In this document: positions 8,916-16,572 of the stretch, piece by piece | Position numbering within the stretch: position 1 is the stretch's first letter | How the letters are laid out: each line of letters begins with the position of its first letter | Origin: Sphingobium sp. V4 | GTDB lineage: Bacteria; Pseudomonadota; Alphaproteobacteria; Sphingomonadales; Sphingomonadaceae | Length of the DNA: 64,000 nt | NCBI RefSeq assembly: GCF_029590555.1 | Contig: NZ_CP081002.1 | Span: 62,001-126,000, forward strand | Direction of reading: 5' to 3' | Translations under genes and position numbers: made by a program | The notes under the pieces: model-generated | Seen by the model: the letters and a program-made list of their open reading frames with translations, nothing else | Told to the model about the DNA's origin: nothing | Databases searched by the model: none

Positions 8916-9221
8916 TCAATTGCCCGCCGCCGAAGCGGCGACCGTTGCGACATTGGATATCTTGGCGTTGGCGGGCCGCTTCACCTTGTCGGTGCGATAG
9001 CGGGTGATCGCCTGCTCGGCATGTTCGCCGCTGGTTTCGGGCAGGGGCGTGTCATAGACCGGCAGAGGATTGACCACCTGCGCGGCCATGGTCTGGCGGT
9101 TCGCCTCCCCGAAATTGGTCGGTCCTCCCATGTAGGGAACACCGCCATGCGGTTCCGCGCAGGCCGACAGCGCGCAGGCTGATCCGATCATGAGCAACAG
9201 GCGGGGGCGGTCAATAGGCAT
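8916..9221 (-). CDS. Small lipoprotein of the tad operon (CpaD position)
   Basis: 101 residues with a lipoprotein signal (lipobox LSAC, Cys about 21) and a short periplasmic part with NFGEANRQTMAAQVVNPLPV. It lies between cpaC and cpaE, where CpaD is normally encoded in alphaproteobacterial cpa operons, but it is about half the usual CpaD length and lacks the N-terminal CpaD repeats. It may be a reduced CpaD or a sphingomonad-specific secretin accessory. Start ATG overlaps the cpaC stop by 11 bp. Confidence 0.7.
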   Translation of the reverse strand: MPIDRPRLLLMIGSACALSACAEPHGGVPYMGGPTNFGEANRQTMAAQVVNPLPVYDTPLPETSGEHAEQAITRYRTDKVKRPANAKISNVATVAASAAGN

Positions 9222-10689
9222 AGCCGTCTTCCTTGGGCTTGGCGGGCTTGGTCGCCGCTGCGGTGCCGGGGTCGGGTGTGAAGCCTGACGTGGGCGCCGG
9301 ATCGACGGCTTCGGTCGGTGCGCCGTTGGGCACCACCGGCAGTGGGCGATAGGGCTGGCCGAAGAGGAACGCGTCCGATTCGCGCGGGTCGGGGACGCGA
9401 TCGGTAGGCAGACGCACCTGGTCGGGCCGGATGGGCTGGACCAGATGCGGCGTCACCACGATCAGCAGTTCGGTTTCGCCCTTCTGATAATTGGTGGAGC
9501 GAAACAGCGCGCCGATCACCGGCAAAGCGCCCAGCAGCGGAAGCTGGCGGATCGCCGTCTGGTAATCGTTGCGCAGCAGACCGGCGATCGCGAAGCTCTC
9601 GCCGTCCCGCATCTCCAGCGTCGTGCTGGCGCGCCGGGTGCGCAGGCCCGGAATGCTGATATTGCCGACATCCAGCGATACGGTCGGATCGATCTCGCTC
9701 ACCTCCGGCTCGACGATGATGCTGATCGTCCGGTCGCTCAGCACGGTCGGGGTAAAGCCCAGGCTGACGCCGAAAGGCTTGAACTCGACCGAGATCGCGG
9801 CGTCTCCACCCGTTCCGTTCTGCGCGACCGGCACCGGGAATTCTCCCCCGGCCAGGAAGGACGCGCGTTCGCCGGAAAGCGCGACGAGCGTCGGCTGGGC
9901 CAGCGTCTTCGACAGGCCGCGCTTTTCCAGCGCGTTCAATATGCCGTCGATCCTGACCCCGCCCAGGCTGAACACCGACCGGAAAATGCCGAACGTGTCG
10001 GTGATCGACCGCAGTTGCAGCGATCCTTCGCCCATGACCGCATTAGGCACCATCTGCGCGCCGCTGCCGGTGACGGCGTTGAAATTGTTGCCGCCGGACT
10101 GGAGGAAGCTGTTCAGGCCGATCTCCTTCCCGGCCGACCTTTGCACTTCGGCAAAGCGCACCTCCAGCATCACCTGCTGGCTGGAACCCATGGAGATCAT
10201 GTTGATCACCTTGTCGCCGGCATAGGATTGCGCCAGCTGCACCGCGCGCGCCGATGACGCCGCGCTGTTGACGATGCCGGTCAGGACGATCGAGTCGTTG
10301 GAAATGCGCGCATTGATCTGGTCGCCGGGGATCAGCTCCCGCATCTGGCGCGTCAGCGCCTCGATATCCGGTCCGATGGCGACGTCCATGATCGACATCA
10401 CCCGCCCGCCCGAGTCATAGAGCGTCAGGCTGGTGGTCCCCATCTTCTTGCCCAGCACATAGATGGAGCGGTCGGTCAGCGGCAGCACGTCGGCAATGTC
10501 GGCATTGCCAACCATCGCCTTTGCGATCGGACGGTCGGCGCTGACCACCTGGCTCTTGTTGACCGGAATGTCGAGCGTTCCGGCATGGAGCGCCGCCGGC
10601 ATCACGGTTTCGGCCTGGGTTGCAAGCGGAATGCCCGGCGCTGTGAGGGCGAGCGCCAGCGCGGCGGCGCGGGGCAGGTTAGTAACCAT
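9211..10689 (-). CDS. cpaC: CpaC/RcpA outer-membrane secretin of the Tad pilus
   Basis: 492 residues. Signal peptide to about residue 26, then the pilus/BON-like N-terminal domain (about 35-105, with ADRPIAKAMVGNADIADVLP), a short BON-type region (about 110-165), and the secretin domain from about 170 to 420, including GERASFLAGGEFPVPVAQNG and the terminal LLIVVTPHLVQP. The C-terminal 60 residues are Pro/Thr-rich. It forms the outer-membrane channel for Flp pili. ATG lies within the end of cpaB (11-bp overlap, stop TAA 10679-10681). Confidence 0.93.
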   Translation of the reverse strand: MVTNLPRAAALALALTAPGIPLATQAETVMPAALHAGTLDIPVNKSQVVSADRPIAKAMVGNADIADVLPLTDRSIYVLGKKMGTTSLTLYDSGGRVMSIMDVAIGPDIEALTRQMRELIPGDQINARISNDSIVLTGIVNSAASSARAVQLAQSYAGDKVINMISMGSSQQVMLEVRFAEVQRSAGKEIGLNSFLQSGGNNFNAVTGSGAQMVPNAVMGEGSLQLRSITDTFGIFRSVFSLGGVRIDGILNALEKRGLSKTLAQPTLVALSGERASFLAGGEFPVPVAQNGTGGDAAISVEFKPFGVSLGFTPTVLSDRTISIIVEPEVSEIDPTVSLDVGNISIPGLRTRRASTTLEMRDGESFAIAGLLRNDYQTAIRQLPLLGALPVIGALFRSTNYQKGETELLIVVTPHLVQPIRPDQVRLPTDRVPDPRESDAFLFGQPYRPLPVVPNGAPTEAVDPAPTSGFTPDPGTAAATKPAKPKEDGYAY

Positions 10690-11584
10690 GTTGCACCTCG
10701 TAATCGCTGGGGTTGCTGCCGCGAACGACCGTCATCGTCGGCCCGGCGCGGCGTGGCGCGGGCGCCGGGCGCTGCGCCATCTGGCGGAACAGGGCAGGCA
10801 TGGCCGATGCTGCGGGCGGCGTGGCGCCTCCGGTGCGGCGGGGCATGTAGATGTTGGTGGTCGACAGGTGCCGCGGCAGCACCGTCGGCATCGCCGTCTG
10901 CTGTGCGTCGGCGACGTTGCGCAGCGCCAGGCTGAGCTGGCCGAGCTGGATCGACAGCGCCAGCTTCTGCGCCTGCCGCGCATCGACCTGAAGGGTCGCG
11001 CTCTTGGCGATTGCCGCCTTGGTCTGGCTGGAATCGGCGACCTGGTCGATCCCCAGCACCGGCACCGCCTCGACCACGACATCGGTCATCTTGTCGTTGG
11101 CGCCCGCGCCGTCACCGGGTATGGGGCGCGTCAGCAGCACATCGACCACATCGCCGGGGCGGACGAAGCCGCCGACGCCCGATACGTCGTTGATGGGGAT
11201 GGCGTAGGCCAGCTTGCCGACCGGGACCGTGGTCGACAGCGTGGCGCGACCGTCGCTGCCCGAAATCTTCGATGCGAGCAAAGGCTCGCCGGCCACGACC
11301 GGACGCAGCGCGACGCGCTTCGTCTTGGTCAACTGCTCGATGTCGGTAAAGGCGCCGGTCGGCACCGATTGCGCGGGCCAGTTCACCATCCGCACATTCT
11401 GCGGCCCCAGCTGGGCTCCGAACGGCAAATCCTGGCTGGCGACTACAAGGCGGACAAGTCTTTGCGCCTCGGCGGACTTTTCCTGCTGCTTTTCATAGCC
11501 GGAAAAATAAGCATTGCCCAGAATGACCGCTCCAAGTCCGAAGGAAACGGCCACGGCGACTACGATGATATTGCGCCCCTGCAT
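10679..11584 (-). CDS. cpaB: CpaB/RcpC Flp pilus-assembly protein (SAF domain)
   Basis: About 301 residues: one N-terminal membrane anchor (IIVVAVAVSFGLGAVILGNA), then a periplasmic SAF-like domain (LVVASQDLPFGAQLGPQNVR) and the CpaB/RcpC core (about 110-230), ending in a Pro/Arg-rich tail. The family stabilises the secretin. I start at ATG 11584 because GTGGGGGGT just upstream serves as ribosome site; a GTG at 11596 inside that run would add four residues. It follows flp after 76 bp, a gap that could permit separate pilin expression. Confidence 0.88.
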   Translation of the reverse strand: MQGRNIIVVAVAVSFGLGAVILGNAYFSGYEKQQEKSAEAQRLVRLVVASQDLPFGAQLGPQNVRMVNWPAQSVPTGAFTDIEQLTKTKRVALRPVVAGEPLLASKISGSDGRATLSTTVPVGKLAYAIPINDVSGVGGFVRPGDVVDVLLTRPIPGDGAGANDKMTDVVVEAVPVLGIDQVADSSQTKAAIAKSATLQVDARQAQKLALSIQLGQLSLALRNVADAQQTAMPTVLPRHLSTTNIYMPRRTGGATPPAASAMPALFRQMAQRPAPAPRRAGPTMTVVRGSNPSDYEVQHGY

Positions 11585-11660
11585 GGCACCCCCCACGCGA
11601 AAGCTTGAAAATACTGGCCGGAACCTTGATCCCGGCCAGCGAATATTGGCTAGACCAGGT

Positions 11661-11843
11661 TCAGCAGGTCTGACCCTTGCTGCTGATGCAGGTTCCCGAA
11701 GCGTTCAACGAGTTCGAGATGGTGGTGCCCAGCGCCAAGGAAGCAGCGGCGATGCCCGAGCCGACAATGGCGAGGATCAGGGCATATTCGGCGGCCGAAG
11801 CGCCGGCATCGTCACGAACGAAGTCACGGATGAACTTGATCAT
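11661..11843 (-). CDS. flp: Flp/PilA-type major pilin
   Basis: 60 residues: basic leader ending in Gly14, then ASAAEYALILAIVGSGIAAA, so the mature pilin of 46 residues has Glu5-Tyr6, the Flp hallmark. The C-terminus carries two Cys (GTCISSKGQTC), possibly a disulfide. It is the structural subunit of the Tad pilus, used for surface attachment and biofilm. It is the first gene of the operon, with GGGAG about 11 bases before ATG and over 600 bp of non-coding DNA upstream. Confidence 0.95.
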   Translation of the reverse strand: MIKFIRDFVRDDAGASAAEYALILAIVGSGIAAASLALGTTISNSLNASGTCISSKGQTC

Positions 11844-12072
11844 CTATCATACTCCCAAAAATACAGTCAGTCATCTTTGCGATGCCTGAATTGCTGCAAT
11901 GCATCATAGATGGGAGACCCGGTATGGAAATGCAGGCACCCACCCCCCTAACCGCCATCATCTCACTATTTGCACATGTCTGCATGAAGATTTGAACATG
12001 CAAACGGAGATAGTAAGCGGTACTGAGCCATCCGGCCAAGTTGTCTAGAAATCCGCCTCTCCGGTCGATTCG

Positions 12073-12087
12073 TCAACTAACCCTTAA
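12073..12087 (-). promoter_or_regulatory. CtrA-like site upstream of flp
   Basis: On the minus strand this reads TTAA-GGGTTAG-TTGA, one base from the alphaproteobacterial CtrA consensus TTAA-N7-TTAA. It lies about 230 bp before the flp start in an AT-rich region. CtrA controls pilus genes in Caulobacter; for this organism it is an inference from a short degenerate motif. Confidence 0.3.
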
Positions 12088-12358
12088 ACGTTACCCAAAA
12101 TTGCCATAAATCTTTTCGATTCTTCTCAACGCACTGAGAAACGACAAAATAGGCGGTGGCTCTCCGCTATCATGTCTCAATTAGGGACATGGAGCCGAAG
12201 GGGCAGTATTGCGTGAGGCAAAAGCCGGTGATGCGGAGGGTGTAGACTTGAGGCGAAATGAATATTTGCTTTTTTAATTGAAAATAGGAGTGAATCGCAT
12301 TTAAGGAAGTGGAGGAAGGTTAAGGCGCACCTCGGCCGCCATATTGCGCCGAAGCGGC

Positions 12359-12390
12359 CGGTGGATGCCGGTCCGGTCCGCCATCCACCG
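12359..12390 (-). terminator. Hairpin downstream of the arylsulfatase gene
   Basis: Perfect 9-bp arms CGGTGGATG (12359-12367) and CATCCACCG (12382-12390) around a 14-base loop. It lies 76 bases beyond the sulfatase stop in the direction of transcription. No T-run follows directly, so it is either a Rho-assisted or mRNA-protecting 3' structure rather than a classic intrinsic terminator. Confidence 0.4.
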
Positions 12391-12465
12391 ACAGCCGTCA
12401 GACTGTCTATTTCGCTGTCGGATTGACCGGAGCGCCCGATATGCGCACCTCCCGACCCCTCAGCG

Positions 12466-14097
12466 TCACTCCACCATGATCTGCGGCTGGGGCAGCACCA
12501 CGCCGACCGATTTGGCATAGGCGTCCCATGCCTGTTCGAGGGCAGCCCTGCGTGCTGGCTCCCGGTGCGACAGGTCGGTCGTCTCGCCGGGGTCCTGCGC
12601 AATGTTGAACAATCGCCAACTGCCGTCGCCCGGATCGGTGATCTTCCAGTCGCCCTGCCGCAGCGCGCGCGAACCGAACAATTCGGTGCCGATGCTCTCG
12701 TCCGCGGCGTGAACGGCGTCGGCCTTGCCCGACAGCCAGGGTACCCAGCTCGTGCCGAGCCGAGGCTGGACGGCGCGGCCCTGGAACTCGCCCTTGGGGG
12801 CAGCGACGCCCGCGAGGTCGAGCAGCGTCGGGGTCACGTCCATAACGTTCAGATAGGGGTGCGCCACGGACCCCGGCCGGCTGACCACGGGGCCGCTCAG
12901 AAAGGCTGTCGTGCGCGTGCCGCCCTCGGTGGCGAAGGCCTTGTAGAGCCACGAGGGGGTGGTCGCCGCCTGCGCCCAGCCGGGTCCATAGCTGACATAG
13001 CTCGATGCCTTGCCCAGATTGTCGAGGCTATTGTCGGCCTTCGCCGCGTGCGTCCGGAACCGCGGATTTTTCGCATGGACCAGATCCATGCCTTCCGCGC
13101 CATTGTCCGCCAGGAACAGGATGATCGTATTGTCATACTCGCCGCTGGCCTTCAGCGCATCGATGACCCTGCCCACATTCTGGTCCATCCGGTCGACCAT
13201 CGCCGCATAGACTTCCATGGAGCGGGACGCCGTCTGCCGTTCCTGCGCCGACAGTTCCTTCCAGGCGCGCGCATTGTCGAGCGAATGCCGCGCTGCGCTG
13301 GCCGGCACCAGACCGAGCGCCACCTGACGGGTCAGGCGCTCTGCGCGCAGCGCCTCATAGCCCGCATCATAGCGGCCGCGATATTTGGCCACTGTTTCGG
13401 GCGGAGCCTGCAATGGCCAGTGCGGCGCGGTGAAGGCCAGATAGGCGAAGAACGGCCGATCGTCACGCGTCGCCCGGAGCTGCTCGATCAGCTTCGTGGC
13501 GAAACCGTCGGATGAATAAAAGCCATCGGGCAATGCCGCCAATGTCTTGCCATCCTCCCGGTAGGTCGCGCCGGCCTTGGGATCGGTCGAAATGTCTGTA
13601 CCGAAATGATTGCCCGCGCCTTGCAGCAGCGCGAAACTGTGTTGGAAGCCGCGCGCATGGGGGTCTTGCTCGGGCGTCAGGCCCAGATGCCATTTGCCGG
13701 AAAAGAGCGTGCGATAGCCGCCCGCGGACAGGATTTCGGGCAGGGCGGCGATGTCGGGGCGCAGATAGCCTTCATGCCCCGGCTTGCCGAGTTGATTGGG
13801 CGCCTGCATCTCCGCCATGGTGCCAAGGCCGGCGCGGTGATTGTCGGTGCCCGACAGCAGCATGGATCGGGTCGGGGAGCAGGTGGGCGCGGTGTGGAAG
13901 CCGGTGAAGCGGATGCCGCGCGTCGCGAGCTTGTCCAGATTGGGCGTCGAGATTTCGCCGCCGAACGCGCCCAGGTCGGAATAGCCGAGATCGTCGGCGA
14001 CGATGACGAGGATGTTGGGACGCTTTTCCTGCGCCGCGGCGGGAGCGACGATCGCGCTGGTCAGGGCGAGGCTGGCAAACAAGGTACGGAATTTCAT
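12466..14097 (-). CDS. Exported arylsulfatase (type I, formylglycine-dependent)
   Basis: 543 residues. Signal peptide MKFRTLFASLALTSAIVAPA followed by AAAQ. The alkaline-phosphatase-superfamily core begins with NILVIVADDLGYSD (metal Asp35/Asp36) and has CSPTR at Cys73, the C-x-P-x-R motif in which Cys is converted to formylglycine. SGKWHLGL gives the usual Lys/His pair. It resembles arylsulfatases of the AtsA type and should release sulfate from aryl or carbohydrate sulfate esters in the periplasm. I chose ATG 14097 for the signal peptide; the frame is open 57 bases further up without one. It is the last gene of an operon with an AtsK-like gene, a symporter and a TBDR. Confidence 0.9.
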   Translation of the reverse strand: MKFRTLFASLALTSAIVAPAAAQEKRPNILVIVADDLGYSDLGAFGGEISTPNLDKLATRGIRFTGFHTAPTCSPTRSMLLSGTDNHRAGLGTMAEMQAPNQLGKPGHEGYLRPDIAALPEILSAGGYRTLFSGKWHLGLTPEQDPHARGFQHSFALLQGAGNHFGTDISTDPKAGATYREDGKTLAALPDGFYSSDGFATKLIEQLRATRDDRPFFAYLAFTAPHWPLQAPPETVAKYRGRYDAGYEALRAERLTRQVALGLVPASAARHSLDNARAWKELSAQERQTASRSMEVYAAMVDRMDQNVGRVIDALKASGEYDNTIILFLADNGAEGMDLVHAKNPRFRTHAAKADNSLDNLGKASSYVSYGPGWAQAATTPSWLYKAFATEGGTRTTAFLSGPVVSRPGSVAHPYLNVMDVTPTLLDLAGVAAPKGEFQGRAVQPRLGTSWVPWLSGKADAVHAADESIGTELFGSRALRQGDWKITDPGDGSWRLFNIAQDPGETTDLSHREPARRAALEQAWDAYAKSVGVVLPQPQIMVE

Positions 14098-14120
14098 GAG
14101 GGTTGTCCCCTGAGAAAAGG

Positions 14121-14148
14121 GGGCCGCACCCGATCGGGGGTGCGGCCC
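14121..14148 (-). promoter_or_regulatory. Strong hairpin between atsK-like and arylsulfatase genes
   Basis: Perfect 11-bp arms GGGCCGCACCC (14121-14131) and GGGTGCGGCCC (14138-14148) with a 6-base loop. On the transcribed strand a CCCTTTTCTC stretch follows, and the sulfatase ATG is 23 bases beyond. It could be a partial terminator or an mRNA-processing structure that lowers sulfatase expression relative to upstream genes. Confidence 0.55.
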
Positions 14149-14178
14149 AGACATGCCGAAGGTCAGGAATGCGAGGGG

Positions 14179-15117
14179 TCAGGCTGCTTCGGCAAGCTGC
14201 TGTGGTTCCTTCTTGAGGTTGCGGCTTTCGCGCCCGTCGATCGACACGGGAACGGTGCCGGCGATGGTGGCGCGCCGAAGCTGCCGGTGCTGCACGCCGA
14301 AGTCGGCGATGGCGCGATGCTGGGTGGCGCGATTGTCCCAGATGGCGACGTCGCCCGGCTGCCAGCGCCAGCGCACCGTATTTTCCGGCTTGATGACATG
14401 CTCCTGGAAGATGGCGAACAGGCGCTGGCTGTCCGCCTGGCTGAGGCCCGTGAACTGCTTGAAGAAATGTCCGAGCAGCAGGGAGCGCTCGCCGGTTTCG
14501 GGATGGACGCGAACCAGCGGATGCTCGGTTTCGTAGACGGTCGAGGCAAAGACTTCGCGGTGGCGCCGGATCGCCTCGTCATTGGCGTCGGTGTGGATGG
14601 TCGCATAGTCGTAAAGGTTGGTATGCACCGCCCAGAGCGTGTCCGCGAGCTGGCGCAACTGCTCGGGCAGTTCCTCATAGGCCGTCACCGTATTCGCCCA
14701 GAGCGTGTCGCCGCCCGCTTGCGGAATGACCAGCGCGCGCAGGATCGAGGCTTCGGGATAGGCGGGCACGAAGGTCACGTCCGTATGCCAGCTCGATGCC
14801 GCGCGGCCTTCCTTCGAATCCAGCTCCAGCAGATATTTGGAACCGGGAACCACAGGAACAGTAGGATGGGCGATAGGCTTGCCGAAGCGTTCGGCAAAGG
14901 CTTCCTGCGCGGCATCGTCCAGCTGGTGCTGGTCGCGGAAGAAGATCACCTTGTGTCGCAGCAGCGCGTCGCGGATCGCCGCCAACGTGGCGTCGTCCAG
15001 GTCTCCGCCAAGGGCGATGCCCCGGATTTCAGCGCCGATCCGGCCGGCCACGGGTACGATGTCGAGTGGACCGTCGGCGTCGGCAGCGTTGATGAAGCTC
15101 TGGGTGAGAATGGTCAT
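14179..15117 (-). CDS. atsK: AtsK-like Fe(II)/2-oxoglutarate alkylsulfatase (TauD/TfdA family)
   Basis: 312 residues of the TauD/TfdA fold. The facial triad is visible as His111-x-Asp113 in SWHTDVTF and His267 in ATQHRAIADFG; RRATIAGT (Arg281/282) supplies the 2-oxoglutarate carboxylate contact. The N-terminal FFRDQHQLDDAAQEAFAERF closely follows the alkylsulfatase AtsK pattern. These cytoplasmic enzymes hydroxylate the carbon bearing a sulfate ester, releasing sulfate and an aldehyde. The neighbouring arylsulfatase and importers fit sulfur scavenging from organosulfates. A taurine dioxygenase-like role cannot be excluded. Confidence 0.82.
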   Translation of the reverse strand: MTILTQSFINAADADGPLDIVPVAGRIGAEIRGIALGGDLDDATLAAIRDALLRHKVIFFRDQHQLDDAAQEAFAERFGKPIAHPTVPVVPGSKYLLELDSKEGRAASSWHTDVTFVPAYPEASILRALVIPQAGGDTLWANTVTAYEELPEQLRQLADTLWAVHTNLYDYATIHTDANDEAIRRHREVFASTVYETEHPLVRVHPETGERSLLLGHFFKQFTGLSQADSQRLFAIFQEHVIKPENTVRWRWQPGDVAIWDNRATQHRAIADFGVQHRQLRRATIAGTVPVSIDGRESRNLKKEPQQLAEAA

Positions 15118-15145
15118 GACAGTCTCCTTTCAGGGGTGGGTAGGG

Positions 15146-16549
15146 TCAGGCGGGGATCACGTCCGCCCGGTCGAGGGCGCGGCGGATTTCGGCATGGGCG
15201 GCTTCGTCGAGGGGGAAGCGCCAGATGATGGCGGTGGCCAGGATGTGGGCCAGGGCGGGGCCGATCGCGAATAGATATTTGAGCGATTCCAGGGCTTCGG
15301 GGGCGTTGCCGGGACCAGCCCTGAAGCCTGCCCAGGCGATCAGCGGCAGGGCGACGCCGATGCCGATCGCCGGTCCCAGCTTGGCCGACAGCGCAAAGAC
15401 CGAGAAGAAGAGGCCGGTGCGATCATGGCCGGTGCGCAGGCGGTGGGCGTCGGCGACGTCCGCCACCATGGCGCGCAGCATCAGGTTGCCCGATCCCTGG
15501 GTCAGCCCCTGGGCGATGGTGAGGGCGACAAGCAGCGGCAGGGCGCCGGGGACGACGAGGAGCAGCGCGAGGTTGATCGCCGCCTGCGCCAGTTCGCCGG
15601 CTATCGCGGCCTCGCGCTTGCCGATCCGGGTACCGATCCGTTGCCAGATCGGCGCGGCGGCGACGCCGAAGATGAATTGCAGCAGATAGAGGCCGCTCGC
15701 CCAGGCCGGCAGGCCCATATACCAGACCGCGAAGAAGACGATCAGCCCGGCGCGGATCGACTGGCCCGTCGTCACGACCGCGTCGGCTGCAAGCACGCGC
15801 AGCAACAGCTTGTCGGAAAAGATCACCCCGATGGCGCGGCCGAAACCCTGGCGAACCGGTGGCGCGGCTGGCACGGTTGGTTCCGGCACCGACAGCAGGC
15901 TCAGCAGCAGGGCCGGGACGAGCGTGACCAGGATGAAGCCGCCGACCAGCTTCAATTTGAGCAGGCCATTGGCCGGCTCGAACTGTTCGAGGATGGTCGG
16001 CAGCACCAGCACCGCCAGCAGCCCTATCGAACGCAGCAGCGCCTGGTAGCTCACGACCCGGGTGCGACCGTGATAGCGGCGCGACAATTCCCCGGCCCAT
16101 GCGGAAGAGGGGATCTCCAGCATCGACCAGCCCAGATAGAAAACGAACAGCACGGCGGCGAGATAGGCGGGCGTCACCAGCGCGGCCGGCGGGAAGAAGA
16201 GCAGCGCGGAGGACAGGCCGAACAGCAAGCCCCCTGCCGCGATCCAGGGACGGCGGCGGCCGAAGCGACTGCGGGTGCGGTCGCTCAGAACGCCGACGAG
16301 CGGGTCAGCGGCGACGTCCCAGAAACGGCCCAGGAAGAAGATGAGGCCGATGGTCGCCAGCGACAGACCGAATTCGGTCGCATAGAGTTGCGGCACGAAC
16401 AGCGCGAGCGGAAGGCCCGCGCCTGCGATCGGTACCGCGATCGATGCGAAGCCGGCCAGCCGTAGCGGCGTGAGGCGACGCGCCTCCGCGTCGGGCGGAC
16501 TGGACAGGCGGCCGGGCGGATACAGGTCCGTGTAAGGGAGCGTGGCCAT
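15146..16549 (-). CDS. MFS symporter of the GPH (glycoside-pentoside-hexuronide) type
   Basis: 467 residues, about 12 hydrophobic segments. The loop 2-3 motif reads SDRTRSRFGRRRPW (about 89-102), characteristic of GPH cation symporters such as MelB relatives, preceded by FWDVAADPLVG with the conserved Asp. It should import a glycoside or sugar across the inner membrane. It lies 23 bp after the TBDR gene and 28 bp before atsK, so it probably carries the ligand taken up by that receptor. Confidence 0.88.
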   Translation of the reverse strand: MATLPYTDLYPPGRLSSPPDAEARRLTPLRLAGFASIAVPIAGAGLPLALFVPQLYATEFGLSLATIGLIFFLGRFWDVAADPLVGVLSDRTRSRFGRRRPWIAAGGLLFGLSSALLFFPPAALVTPAYLAAVLFVFYLGWSMLEIPSSAWAGELSRRYHGRTRVVSYQALLRSIGLLAVLVLPTILEQFEPANGLLKLKLVGGFILVTLVPALLLSLLSVPEPTVPAAPPVRQGFGRAIGVIFSDKLLLRVLAADAVVTTGQSIRAGLIVFFAVWYMGLPAWASGLYLLQFIFGVAAAPIWQRIGTRIGKREAAIAGELAQAAINLALLLVVPGALPLLVALTIAQGLTQGSGNLMLRAMVADVADAHRLRTGHDRTGLFFSVFALSAKLGPAIGIGVALPLIAWAGFRAGPGNAPEALESLKYLFAIGPALAHILATAIIWRFPLDEAAHAEIRRALDRADVIPA

Positions 16550-16572
16550 GATACGTCTCCTTTCGGCTGGGG

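Larger units (their letters stand above)
11844..12465. other. Non-coding region upstream of the tad operon and downstream of the arylsulfatase gene
   Basis: This 622-bp stretch is clearly more AT-rich than its neighbours, mainly 12040-12310, and holds no convincing gene. It should contain the flp promoter and leader (minus strand) and, at its right end, the transcription end of the sulfatase operon. Seen within it: an imperfect CtrA-like site at 12073-12087 and a 9-bp inverted repeat at 12359-12390. Confidence 0.6.
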
